In this document: positions 1 to 8,092 of the stretch, piece after piece
Numbering within the stretch: position 1 is the stretch's first letter
How the letters are laid out: every line of letters begins with the position of its first letter
Assembly: GCA_900471605.1 (NCBI GenBank)
Contig: UCEY01000045.1
Location: 55,224 to 108,758 of the forward strand
Origin: Hyphomicrobiales bacterium
GTDB taxonomy: Bacteria > Pseudomonadota > Alphaproteobacteria > Rhizobiales > Rhizobiaceae
DNA: 53,535 bases
Direction of reading: 5' to 3'
Notes under the pieces: generated by a model
Seen by the model: only the letters and a program-made list of their open reading frames with translations
Databases searched by the model: none
What the model was told of the DNA's origin: nothing
Program-made: the position numbers and the translations under genes

Positions 1-100
1 GGGGGGAGATCGGATGTGGCGCGACCTTCCCGCAACATTTGCTGTATCATTTGCAGCAAGGAAGATAGCTGAGACAGGGCAGGGGCGGTGTCACGAGTCA

Positions 101-143
101 ATCTCCCCCTTGAGGGGGAGATGTCCGGCAGGACAGAGGGGGT
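101..143. repeat. Short intergenic palindromic repeat
   Basis: Positions 101-110 and 113-122 are perfect inverted arms (ATCTCCCCCT) around a 2-base centre, followed by a conserved tail at 127-142. The tail recurs in reverse orientation at the last 16 bases of the window (53520-53535). This is the style of short mosaic repeat scattered between genes in rhizobia. The remainder of 1-219 holds no gene that I can support. Confidence 0.6.
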
Positions 144-219
144 GTCGTGCGGGCGCAACACCGGCCGCATCAGGCCAGCAAGACGGAGGAAGTATTCCCC
201 CGTACCTCCACATGCCCCC

Positions 220-1119
220 TTACGGCGTGCCCGGCGGATCGATGGCCGGCGGTGCGGCCCTTCCGAGCCGGGCCTCTCGCCAGATGGTAAAAATGCCGGC
301 GGCGATGACGATCGCCACGCCGAGGATCATGTTGGCGGTCATCACCTCGCCGAACACGAAGACGCCCATCAGGCAGACGAGCACCGACTGGATATAGGAC
401 ATCGGCTGCACGACCACCGCGTCGAGCAGGTTGAAGGCGCGGATCAGAAGGTAGTGCCCGCTCATGCCGGTGATGCACAGCACCAGCATCCACAGCCAGT
501 CGGCAGGCGTGATATGCGTCCAGTAGAACGGCCCGACGAAGGTGATCGTCACCGCGCCTGCGACGCCGGTATAGAAGAAGGCGGTGTCGGACGTGTCGGT
601 ACGGCTCGCAAGCCGGGTCATCACCGAATAGACCCCAAACATCAGCGTCGCGACCATCGGGATGATGATCTTGGCGTCGAAGGTCGCGTTGAGCGGATTG
701 ACGATCAGGAGGATGCCGACGAAGCCGATGCCGATCGCCGTCCAGCGGCGCCAGCCGACCTTTTCGCCGAGGAACGGCACCGAAAGACAGGCGACGACGA
801 GCGGCGCCGCCGCAAAGATCGTGTGGCTGGCCGCGAGCCCGACGCGCGAGAAGGAGAAGATCGAGATGACGATCTGCACCGCCAGAAGCGCGCCGCGGGC
901 GATCTGCAGCCACAGGCGGTTGGCGTTGGCCGCTCCCTTCACCCCGCCCGCGGACCGGCTCGCCAGCGCCAGCGCGAAACCTGCGAACGCCCAGTAGCGG
1001 ATCATGGTGATGAAGATCGGCGGATAGGCGCTGCCCAGATGTTTGGAAATCCCGTCCTGCATCGAAAAGATCGTCACCGCCGCGATGGCGCAGATGAGGC
1101 CGGTGGACCGAGGGGTCAT
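220..1119 (-). CDS. DMT superfamily (EamA) transporter
   Basis: A 299-residue polytopic protein with about ten hydrophobic segments arranged as two EamA halves, the usual size and layout of drug/metabolite exporters in the inner membrane. The reading frame stays open 58 codons further upstream, but that part is polar and proline-rich and unlike the family. The methionine at 1117-1119 directly precedes the first membrane segment and is preferred. The substrate cannot be told from sequence. It is followed by short intergenic DNA with a repeat, so it is probably monocistronic. A full-length, intact family member. Confidence 0.85.
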   Translation of the reverse strand: MTPRSTGLICAIAAVTIFSMQDGISKHLGSAYPPIFITMIRYWAFAGFALALASRSAGGVKGAANANRLWLQIARGALLAVQIVISIFSFSRVGLAASHTIFAAAPLVVACLSVPFLGEKVGWRRWTAIGIGFVGILLIVNPLNATFDAKIIIPMVATLMFGVYSVMTRLASRTDTSDTAFFYTGVAGAVTITFVGPFYWTHITPADWLWMLVLCITGMSGHYLLIRAFNLLDAVVVQPMSYIQSVLVCLMGVFVFGEVMTANMILGVAIVIAAGIFTIWREARLGRAAPPAIDPPGTP

Positions 1120-1357
1120 GAAGACAGTTTCTTTCGGGAACGCGCCCGGAAATCCGGTCGGCACATGGGGAGAGGGCAATGCTAGGATGGTATTGCGTTG
1201 TGACCGTTCGGCAAGGGGCGGCGCAACCGGATTTTGCGAATAGCTGCCATGCGTGGTGTGGGGGAGTGGGATGGGCCGGTCGGCCGCCGTCAAAGCCGAC
1301 GTTCGAGCTTAATGCGTGTTGCAGTTAACGAGCCAAGCGCAGCCGAGACAAAAGGTC

Positions 1358-2293
1358 TCACGCATGTAGCTCTATAAATTGAGTCAGCTTTTTAGTGCCT
1401 TGTACTAAAAAGCATGTTCTTTTGAAGCGAGAGTCTGCACGCCAAAACCACTCCGCAATCAACAGTGCTTTTTCTGAAAGTGCCTCGAAGTCCGCATACT
1501 TCACTGGATGAGCCAATGGCGCGGTGAAAGGGCGCCCGGCCAAGTGAGTTGATATTTCAGAGACCATGCCGGCCGCGAAGTCAGCAATTGCCACAAAGTC
1601 TTCACGATACATATGTTCACAGTCTTGACCGGTCGTACCCATGCCAAAGAATCCACGTTGAACTGGAGAAAATACCCCAGAGAGGGTGGCAGCCATCCGC
1701 TGAACGTCTGTAAACATTAGGTCATTTCCCAAGCTGGGGTCTTCGTCGCTAATCCAATTCATTGACCGATTTGGCGGCACATATCGGCTAGCAAGCAACG
1801 CAACGATTATCGCCTTTCTGGTCGCCTCTTCGAGGGCAAGCGGTTTCCAGAGCGCGTCCAGCCTGAATGCGCTGTTCTCCGGTCTAATCGGCGGCAACTG
1901 GAGTAGAAGGCTCTTTTCAAACGCAAAAACAATAAGATGGCCATCTATAAATTTTGTGAGGTCAAGAAAATGCGCAAGGGCTAAAGGATTGTTGGTTTTT
2001 CCAAAGTTCTTAAATGAAAGTCTGCGATTGTCCGGAATCTGATGTTGCCGGAAACGCCACCTGGCTTCGTCCCATGCCCAATTATGTTCGTTTGATACTA
2101 AAAACGCATAAGTGATATATCGGCTTCTTGGGTGCTGTCCTGCGTAGTCAGAGCCAACAAGTACAGTTTCATTCGGTGTCGGGTTCCAGTTCTTGCTGTC
2201 TAGCGCCTTCTGCGCAAACGCAATCCACGGCTGCGCTTCTACTAACTGCGCATACATGCGATCAAGTTCTTGGTGGCGATTTTCTTGTTCCAT
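1358..2293 (-). CDS. DUF3800-like (RNase H-fold-like) protein of the three-Cys island
   Basis: A 311-residue soluble protein that I cannot place firmly in a family. Two features recall DUF3800/RNase H-fold nucleases. Near the N-terminus a predicted beta strand ends in GSDYAG (Asp49), like the first catalytic Asp of that fold, and a second strand follows. Near the C-terminus is IADFAAG (Asp238), like the LQLADxxxG motif of DUF3800. A metal-dependent nuclease is therefore a guess. The start at 2291-2293 lies 42 bp from the divergent DUF5131 gene, so the two share a promoter region. The upstream extension of this frame overlaps DUF5131 antisense and was rejected. The gene is visibly more AT-rich than its flanks, which suggests acquisition by transfer. 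Confidence 0.6.
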   Translation of the reverse strand: MEQENRHQELDRMYAQLVEAQPWIAFAQKALDSKNWNPTPNETVLVGSDYAGQHPRSRYITYAFLVSNEHNWAWDEARWRFRQHQIPDNRRLSFKNFGKTNNPLALAHFLDLTKFIDGHLIVFAFEKSLLLQLPPIRPENSAFRLDALWKPLALEEATRKAIIVALLASRYVPPNRSMNWISDEDPSLGNDLMFTDVQRMAATLSGVFSPVQRGFFGMGTTGQDCEHMYREDFVAIADFAAGMVSEISTHLAGRPFTAPLAHPVKYADFEALSEKALLIAEWFWRADSRFKRTCFLVQGTKKLTQFIELHA

Positions 2294-2335
2294 CGAGACG
2301 AACAATACCCTAGGTTGAAGTGATTCGGAGGTGGT

Positions 2336-3091
2336 ATGGCTCAAAAAACGAATATCGAGTGGACAGACGCAACGTGGAATCCTGTGACAGGTTGCACAAA
2401 GATTGGGCCTGGTTGCGACAACTGTTATGCGGCGCGATTTGCAGAACGCTGGCGCGGACTCGAAGGACACCCTTACGAGCAAGGTTTCGACCTACGTCTT
2501 TGGCCGTCGCGCTTAAATCAGCCAGCGCTGTGGAAAAAGCCGCGCATGATCTTCGTCAATTCGATGAGCGACCTCTTCCACAAGGACGTCCCGCGCGAAC
2601 ACATCGACGCCGTGTTCGACGCGATGGAGACGGCAGACTGGCATGTCTATCAAGTGCTCACTAAAAGATCATCACTTATGCGCAACTATGTTCGGCGGCG
2701 CTATGGTGGTGGACATGTGCCATCACACATCTGGCTTGGCGTGTCGGTCGAGGATGCCGCCCATAAAGGGCGAATTGAACACTTGAGGCAGATCAACTCG
2801 GAGGCACGCTTCATTTCGTTCGAACCGCTGCTCGGCGCCATTGGCGAAGTCAATTTGTCGGGCATCGCATGGGCGATCGTTGGTGGAGAAAGCGGTCCGA
2901 ACGCGCGGCCGATGGAAGCCACATGGGCGACTGAGTTACGTCATGTCTGCGAAGAGTTCGGCGTCGCATTTTTCTTTAAACAATGGGGTGGCGCACGACC
3001 GAAGTCTGGCGGGCGGCTGCTTGAAGGCGAGGAATGGAACGGGTTTCCGTGGCAGATCGTACCCGGAGCGATTTTGGATGAGCTGCGGTAA
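2336..3091 (+). CDS. DUF5131 (phage Gp37/Gp68) three-Cys-motif protein
   Basis: A 251-residue member of the Gp37/Gp68 family (PF07505). The N-terminus carries IEWTDATWNP followed by the three-cysteine cluster Cys20-x6-Cys27-x2-Cys30-Tyr. That resembles the Fe-S cluster site of radical SAM proteins and gives the 'three-Cys-motif' name. Further family blocks are SFEPLLG, GGESGPNARPM and FFFKQWGG. A CGGAGG ribosome site at 2326-2331 sets the start. The TcmP gene begins 11 bp downstream, the pairing typical of this family. Biochemical function is unknown: the cysteines suggest a metal or Fe-S centre, and radical chemistry is inference. Despite the family name there are no phage structural genes nearby. 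Confidence 0.88.
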   Translation: MAQKTNIEWTDATWNPVTGCTKIGPGCDNCYAARFAERWRGLEGHPYEQGFDLRLWPSRLNQPALWKKPRMIFVNSMSDLFHKDVPREHIDAVFDAMETADWHVYQVLTKRSSLMRNYVRRRYGGGHVPSHIWLGVSVEDAAHKGRIEHLRQINSEARFISFEPLLGAIGEVNLSGIAWAIVGGESGPNARPMEATWATELRHVCEEFGVAFFFKQWGGARPKSGGRLLEGEEWNGFPWQIVPGAILDELR

Positions 3092-3102
3092 AAAGGAGCA
3101 GC

Positions 3103-4263
3103 ATGGAAGGAAATTTAGACTTATATCGCGACCGAGAGCAGTCGTTCATTAAACACCAGTTTCTAACGAGATACCTGCAAGCGGCCGCCTATAAGATATT
3201 GCAGGGGCATTCACCGGTCTTCAATTTCGTGGATGCGTTCGCCGGGCCTTGGAGGGTGTTAGACGATGCGAAATACTCAGACGCCTCGTTCGATCAGGCA
3301 ATCAACACGCTTGAAGCCGTGCGCGCCGATCTTGGGAAAAACGGGATTGCTGGGTTAAAGATTAGATTCTGCTTCTGTGAAAAGCGCCGCGAAGCAGTTG
3401 CCCGCCTGCGGGAGTACGCAGCCGCGAAGGGCAGCTTCGAGATTCATGTCTTTGAAGGCGCGTTCGAAGACAATTTAGACGCTATAGCGGCTAAGCTGCC
3501 CGACGGTTTCACCTTCACGTTCATCGACCCGACCGGATGGAACATCCGCAATGGGGAAGTCTTCCGCTTTTTGCGCGATCAGAACGGGGAGTTCATGCTG
3601 AACTTTATGTCGGATCACATAAACCGACATGCAAGATATGACGACGTTGCAGCATCGTTCGGCAGGTTTCTTGCTAACGCAGATTGGGCCAATGAATTTG
3701 CTCTATTGCCACCCGACTGGAGCAATGAACACAAGATGCTCCACCTATTGAAGACTGCGATGCGCGCGAACAAGGTTGCGACCTATCTGCCCGACTTCTC
3801 GATCATGGTGCCGCGAAAGGAGCATGTGAAGATGCGCCTGTTACTTGGCACGCACAGCTCGAAGGGGTTGGAGGTTTTTCGTGATGTTCAGGAGAAGGTG
3901 GAAAAACAGGAGCTGGAAATGCGGCTGAATCTCCGCGACGGTGAAAGCCCGCAGGTCGGCTTATTCTCTGCTACAGACATCGCAGCGATCCAGCTGGAGC
4001 AGAAGGGTGTCGGATGCAAAGCAAACCGAGATCGTGCCGAAGCCATTGTTGTCGACTTTCTACGGGAGCGGACCTACGCATTTCCCGGACCTATGTTCAA
4101 CATTGCGATGGAGAATGTGGCAATCAGGCGGACCCACCTCAATAAATTGCTGATGGAAATGCGTGACAGAAAGCGCATCCATTTCGACCTTCCGGCCCGC
4201 AAACGGATGCCCCAGGCGGATACCGCTATTTCGTTATGGGACGAAGGCGAGGCAACAATCTGA
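3103..4263 (+). CDS. tcmP: Three-Cys-motif partner protein TcmP
   Basis: A 386-residue protein matching TcmP, a family encoded next to DUF5131 proteins. It has its own AAGGAG site and starts 11 bp after the DUF5131 stop, so the two are cotranscribed. Two blocks look like a Rossmann methyltransferase: FVDAFAGPW (residues 42-50, like the SAM-binding motif I of DNA methylases) and FIDPTGW (140-146, like a DPPY-type motif IV). In many motif I sequences the last position is Gly; here it is Trp50. The C-terminal third (about 290-386) is charged and may bind nucleic acid or the partner. Methyltransferase activity is inference; the family assignment is fairly secure. Confidence 0.85.
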   Translation: MEGNLDLYRDREQSFIKHQFLTRYLQAAAYKILQGHSPVFNFVDAFAGPWRVLDDAKYSDASFDQAINTLEAVRADLGKNGIAGLKIRFCFCEKRREAVARLREYAAAKGSFEIHVFEGAFEDNLDAIAAKLPDGFTFTFIDPTGWNIRNGEVFRFLRDQNGEFMLNFMSDHINRHARYDDVAASFGRFLANADWANEFALLPPDWSNEHKMLHLLKTAMRANKVATYLPDFSIMVPRKEHVKMRLLLGTHSSKGLEVFRDVQEKVEKQELEMRLNLRDGESPQVGLFSATDIAAIQLEQKGVGCKANRDRAEAIVVDFLRERTYAFPGPMFNIAMENVAIRRTHLNKLLMEMRDRKRIHFDLPARKRMPQADTAISLWDEGEATI

Positions 4264-4338
4264 GGAGTTCGGCGTTACTAAAGTTGGCACAGTGTCCGGA
4301 AGTAGACGCAGAAATATCGTGCATTTCAAGGCCCCCAC

Positions 4339-4992
4339 TCACCTCTCCACCAACAACCCCGAAACCAGCGTCAAAAACGCCTCCACCGCCTTTTTCGACA
4401 CCGTCTCCGGGTCCTCGGCACTGGCGATCCACAGCGCTGCGCTGAGGGTCGTGCCGTTGACGAGGCGGGCCGTGGCTTCGGCGTCGACGGGGCGGATCGT
4501 GCCGTTGTCGATCAGCGTCTGCAGGCTTGCGGTGGTAGCGCGGATGCAGGCGCTCTGGTTCGGCCATTGCGACGGGTCGCCGAGCACCGCCGGGCCGTCG
4601 AGCAGCATGATGCGCTGGATTTCCGGCTCCAGCGACATCTCGATATAGGCGACGCATTCGTCGACGAAAGCCTGCCAAGGCGTTTCGGCCCTCGATGAGA
4701 TGGCGCTGAGCCTTTCTGACATTTCGGCGTCGAGCTGCATGATCACCGCCAGAAGCAGGCCCTTCTTGTCGCCGAAATGGTGGTAGAGCGCGCCGCGCGT
4801 CAGCCCCGCACCGGCGGTGAAATCGTCCATCGAGGCATCGGCATAACCCTGACTCGCAAACGCATGCCGGGCAGCGGCAATCAGCTTCGCCCGTGTCTCG
4901 GCGATCATTTCCTTGCGCGGCTTCGGCGCGCTTTTCGGCGCCGTTTCGGACGCCATCCTGGTGACGCTCCTGTCTGCCATCTTCTCAGCCAT
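4339..4992 (-). CDS. TetR/AcrR family transcriptional regulator
   Basis: A 217-residue repressor-type protein. After a basic N-terminal tail the TetR DNA-binding domain spans about 30-77, with the helix-turn-helix ending in LTRGALYHHFGDKKGLL. The rest is a helical ligand-binding domain of normal length. A GGAG lies 7 bases upstream of the chosen ATG. It is transcribed divergently from an MFS transporter. The 122-bp spacer carries two near-identical palindromes, so it very probably represses both itself and the transporter and releases on binding a toxic compound or substrate. The inducer is unknown. Confidence 0.92.
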   Translation of the reverse strand: MAEKMADRSVTRMASETAPKSAPKPRKEMIAETRAKLIAAARHAFASQGYADASMDDFTAGAGLTRGALYHHFGDKKGLLLAVIMQLDAEMSERLSAISSRAETPWQAFVDECVAYIEMSLEPEIQRIMLLDGPAVLGDPSQWPNQSACIRATTASLQTLIDNGTIRPVDAEATARLVNGTTLSAALWIASAEDPETVSKKAVEAFLTLVSGLLVER

Positions 4993-5011
4993 GCGGACTC
5001 CGACTTATTCG

Positions 5012-5026
5012 CATACGCGACGTATG
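5012..5026. promoter_or_regulatory. Palindromic operator 1 (TetR-type)
   Basis: Perfect 15-bp palindrome CATACG-CGA-CGTATG. It lies just upstream of the -35 box of the MFS promoter and 20 bp from the divergent tetR start codon, so a dimer bound here could block both genes. The same half-sites and spacing recur at 5065-5079. Confidence 0.75.
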
Positions 5027-5030
5027 TTAA

Positions 5031-5059
5031 TTGACATACGAGATGCATGCGATTATCTA
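5031..5059 (+). promoter_or_regulatory. Sigma-70 promoter of the MFS gene
   Basis: TTGACA at 5031-5036 and TATCTA at 5054-5059 are separated by exactly 17 bp, a near-consensus housekeeping promoter. The predicted transcript start falls at about 5066, inside operator 2. The promoter therefore sits between the two operators. Confidence 0.7.
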
Positions 5060-5060
5060 G

Positions 5061-5083
5061 CTTGCATACGCAGCGTATGTAAG
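5061..5083. promoter_or_regulatory. Palindromic operator 2 (TetR-type)
   Basis: Core CATACG-CAG-CGTATG (5065-5079) inside a 23-bp palindrome with one mismatched pair. Its centre is 53 bp from that of operator 1, about five helical turns, so both lie on the same DNA face. It covers the predicted transcript start, a classic repression position. Confidence 0.75.
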
Positions 5084-5114
5084 TCTTCATTCAAAATAAC
5101 CCAAGGAGCAGGTT

Positions 5115-6347
5115 ATGCCCAATCCCTATCGCGAAATATTCGCAAGGCCGGGTACGAAAGGTTTTTCCGCAGCCGCTTTCGTGGCGCGGCTGCCGCTGCC
5201 GATGACGACGATCGGGCTTGTCGCCATGCTTTCCCAGACCCATGGCGAATATTGGCTGGCCGGGGCGGTTTCGGCGACGTTCGCGCTCGCCAATGCCTTC
5301 ATCTCCCCGCAGGTGTCGCGCTGGGTGGATGCGAAGGGCCAGTCGGCGGTGCTGGTGCCGACGACGTTCGTCACCTTTTTTGCGCTGATCGGCCTTGCCG
5401 CCGCCGCCTGGATGCGCTGGCCCGTCTGGACGCTGTTTGCCTTCGCGCTCGTCGCCGGCCTGATGCCGAGCATGATGGCGCTGGTTCGTGCCCGCTGGTC
5501 GGAGATCTATCGCGACCGGCCGGAGTTGCACACCGCCTTCGCCTTCGAATCGGTCATCGACGAGCTCGTTTATATCTGCGGCCCGGTCTTCGGTATCGGC
5601 CTCAGCGTCTCGCTGTTCCCGGAAGCCGGCGTGCTCGCCTCGGCCGCATTCCTGGCGGTCGGCACGGCGCTGTTCGTCATCCAGAAATCGACCGAACCGA
5701 AGGTCGATCCGCAGCGCGTGCGGGCTGGCGGTTCGGTCATGCGGCGGCCTGCCATGTGGTTCCTGGTCGTGCTCTGCGCCGGCATGGGTGTCATCTTCGG
5801 CACGGCGGAAGTCTCGGTCGTCGCCTTTTCCGAAGCGTTGGGCCACAAGGGCGCCGCCACCTATATCCTGTCGGCCTATGCCGCCGGTTCCTTCGTGGTC
5901 GGTCTCGTCTTCGGCGCCATCAAGTTCAAGTCGTCGCTTGCCCGCCGGCTGCTCTTCGCAAGCCTGGTCGCCGCCGTCACCACGCTGCCCATGCCCTTCG
6001 TCGGCAGCCTCTGGGGCCTAACCCTGGTCGTCTTCCTGGCCGGCTCGGCGATCTCGCCGACCTTCATTTCCGCCATGACGCTGATCGAGCGCATCGTCCC
6101 GTCCTCGCAGGTCACGGAGGGCATCACCTACGCCATGACCGGCATGAGCATCGGCTTTGCCGCAGGCTCCTCGCTCGCCGGCTGGACGATCGACGCCTAC
6201 GGCGCCTCCAACGGCTTCTGGGTGGCCGTCGCCGGCGGCGCTCTGGCCTTCGCGACGATGCTTGCCGGCTCCGGTGTGCTGAGCCGGCCGGAGAGGCAGG
6301 CAGCAATGTCAGGACGGGGGGCGGGGGCTTTGAACCCGGCGGAGTGA
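5115..6347 (+). CDS. MFS transporter
   Basis: A 410-residue inner-membrane protein with about twelve hydrophobic segments in two halves, of normal MFS length. An AAGGAG ribosome site at 5103-5108 fixes the start. The polar insert around residues 195-210 fits the central cytoplasmic loop. Divergent pairing with a TetR gene and shared operators suggests an efflux pump induced by its substrate. I see no motif that identifies the compound. Confidence 0.88.
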   Translation: MPNPYREIFARPGTKGFSAAAFVARLPLPMTTIGLVAMLSQTHGEYWLAGAVSATFALANAFISPQVSRWVDAKGQSAVLVPTTFVTFFALIGLAAAAWMRWPVWTLFAFALVAGLMPSMMALVRARWSEIYRDRPELHTAFAFESVIDELVYICGPVFGIGLSVSLFPEAGVLASAAFLAVGTALFVIQKSTEPKVDPQRVRAGGSVMRRPAMWFLVVLCAGMGVIFGTAEVSVVAFSEALGHKGAATYILSAYAAGSFVVGLVFGAIKFKSSLARRLLFASLVAAVTTLPMPFVGSLWGLTLVVFLAGSAISPTFISAMTLIERIVPSSQVTEGITYAMTGMSIGFAAGSSLAGWTIDAYGASNGFWVAVAGGALAFATMLAGSGVLSRPERQAAMSGRGAGALNPAE

Positions 6348-6377
6348 TCTCTTCAGGTGACTTTCCGGGAAAGGCGG

Positions 6378-6506
6378 CCCCTCACCCCGCCTCCGCTACG
6401 CTCGGCGACCCTCTCCCCGCACGCGGGGCGAGGGGGCTGCGACGGCGCGGCATACGTCCTTCTCCCCGTCAAAACGGGGAGAAGGTGCCGGCAGGCGGAT
6501 GAGGGG
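6378..6506. repeat. RIME-like rhizobial intergenic mosaic repeat, copy A
   Basis: The element begins CCCCTCACC and ends GGCGGATGAGGGG. It contains two internal hairpins, CCTCTCCCCGC.../...GCGGGGCGAGG and CCTTCTCCCCG.../...CGGGGAGAAGG. It is the same mosaic as at 12412-12549 and 36144-36282. It sits between convergent genes (MFS and MOSC), where its hairpins could act as a bidirectional terminator. Short insertion-like differences separate the copies. Confidence 0.8.
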
Positions 6507-6555
6507 TTATCTCGTCATCTCCAGAGCCTTCGCCGCGAACCAATATCAATCCCCT

Positions 6556-7407
6556 TCAAGCCCGCCGCTTGATCGCCCAGGTCTCCGCCCGCTCGGCAAC
6601 CACCGTCGCGATATCGCCGACCTTGATATGCCCGGTCCCGCGCGGCACGGCGTTCCAGCCGAACAGCGGGCCTGGCACGCGCCGGTCGGCCGACATGCGG
6701 AGGCGGCCCATCGCCGTCATCGGGTTGGCGACGTCGCGCGAGCCGGTCGTCTGGTCCTGCGTGATCATGATGCAGCGGGCGCAGGGCTTGACGAGGTCGA
6801 ACCTTATCCCGCCGATCTCGATCGCTTCCCAGCCGTCATCGGCGAACGGCTCGTCATGGTCGATGACGATATTGGCCCGGAACCGCTCCATGCCGACCGT
6901 GCCCTCGCCATGTTTTTCCATCTCCGCGTTGAGCGCGGCGAGCGATCCGGTGGTCGTCACCAGAACCTGGTAGCCGTCGGCGAAGGTGACGGGCGTGTCC
7001 GGCCCCGCCCAGTCGTCGCTGGCCGTGCGCTTTGCCCGGTCGTCGAAAAACACGAGTTGCACCTCGCGGCCCAGCCACTCGGAAAGCCGCGCATTGGTCT
7101 CCTTTTCGGCAACCGCCGCGCTGACGATCGATTTCCACACGACCACGTCCGTGCGCCGGTAGGGCGGCGGCTGCGGAACCGTTATTTCGCCCTTGCCGTC
7201 CATCACGAAACGGACCGCGCCGCCCTGCGGATAGACCTGAAGCTGCGCAAGCGCCTGCAGGTCGCGCTGGTTGACGAACTGGCCGGTCGGGTCCGCGAGC
7301 ATCATCCGGCGATCGCCGAGAACGCCCTCCGGCCCGATCTCGGCCTCCTTCAGCGCGATGCCGCGGCCGCTTTTCAGCGGATAGAAATTGAGCTCGCTGA
7401 TCCGCAT
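6556..7407 (-). CDS. MOSC domain-containing protein (YcbX-like)
   Basis: 283 residues. An N-terminal beta-barrel domain (MRISELNFYPLKSGRGI) is followed by a MOSC domain from about 120 to 275, including the VKPCARC motif whose second cysteine is the usual molybdenum-cofactor/sulfur site. The family includes YcbX and mARC proteins, which reduce N-hydroxylated compounds and carry sulfurated Moco. No ferredoxin domain is fused at the C-terminus, unlike E. coli YcbX. AAGGAG precedes the start. It is the last gene of the DUF2339-HD-MOSC operon, 10 bp after the HD stop. Confidence 0.85.
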   Translation of the reverse strand: MRISELNFYPLKSGRGIALKEAEIGPEGVLGDRRMMLADPTGQFVNQRDLQALAQLQVYPQGGAVRFVMDGKGEITVPQPPPYRRTDVVVWKSIVSAAVAEKETNARLSEWLGREVQLVFFDDRAKRTASDDWAGPDTPVTFADGYQVLVTTTGSLAALNAEMEKHGEGTVGMERFRANIVIDHDEPFADDGWEAIEIGGIRFDLVKPCARCIMITQDQTTGSRDVANPMTAMGRLRMSADRRVPGPLFGWNAVPRGTGHIKVGDIATVVAERAETWAIKRRA

Positions 7408-7417
7408 TGTTTCTCCT

Positions 7418-8092
7418 TCAGATTTCGTCGATGAAGAGGTCGAGCACCTGCCTCAGCCGCTCGTGCCGCTGGGCTGCAAGCGCGCGGCCCGCCGCCGTCT
7501 GGAACCCGTCGGCGAGCTTGAACAGTTTCACTTCGAAATGGTCGATCGCAAAGGCCTTGTCGTCGAGCGGGCGGTGTCTGGCGAGCGGATCGGCGGGGTC
7601 GTAGAGGCCGGAGCCCATCCGCCCGGCGATGTAGAAACAGCGCGCCGCGCCCACCATGCCGATCGCGTCCAGCCGGTCGGCATCCTGCAACATCTTCGCC
7701 TCCAGCGTCTCGGGCGTGATGTTGGCCGAAAAGCTGTGTGCCATCACCGCATGCGCGACCGCCGCGATATCCGCCTTGCTCCAGCCGATCCCATCGAGGA
7801 CCGCCGACGCCTTCTCCGCCGCCAGCCGCGAGGCCTGCGCCCGCAAAGGCGAGTTTTTCTCCACGGAGACGCAATCGTGCAGCAGCACGGCAGCGGCCAG
7901 CACCCGCCCATCGCCGCCTTCTTGAGCATGGATGCGCATCGCATTGCGGAACACGCGCAGGATATGGGCGATGTCATGCGAACCGTCGTCGCCCTCGGTC
8001 GCATGCGGGATCAGGGGTTCGGCAAGCGCCTCGAAAGGCGAAAAGGCGGAGGCCAGGGAAGCGGCGGGGGAGGCGGCGAGCGAGACGGTCAC
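7418..8092 (-). CDS. HD domain phosphohydrolase
   Basis: 224 residues with an HD-superfamily metal site: GSHDIAHILRV (first His), the HD pair in LLHDCVS, a later helix with AHAVMAHSF, and DADRLDAIG (distal Asp). Order and spacing match the YedJ-like group of soluble HD hydrolases; the natural substrate, probably a phosphorylated nucleotide-like compound, is not known. It starts with GTG overlapping the stop of the upstream DUF2339 gene by 4 bp, so translation is coupled. The MOSC gene follows after 10 bp. Confidence 0.85.
   Translation of the reverse strand: MTVSLAASPAASLASAFSPFEALAEPLIPHATEGDDGSHDIAHILRVFRNAMRIHAQEGGDGRVLAAAVLLHDCVSVEKNSPLRAQASRLAAEKASAVLDGIGWSKADIAAVAHAVMAHSFSANITPETLEAKMLQDADRLDAIGMVGAARCFYIAGRMGSGLYDPADPLARHRPLDDKAFAIDHFEVKLFKLADGFQTAAGRALAAQRHERLRQVLDLFIDEI

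Noticed and set aside
1358..4263. Prophage remnant, because DUF5131 is called phage Gp37/Gp68
   Set aside because: No integrase, capsid, tail, lysis or phage regulator gene is present, and DUF5131-TcmP pairs are common outside phages.
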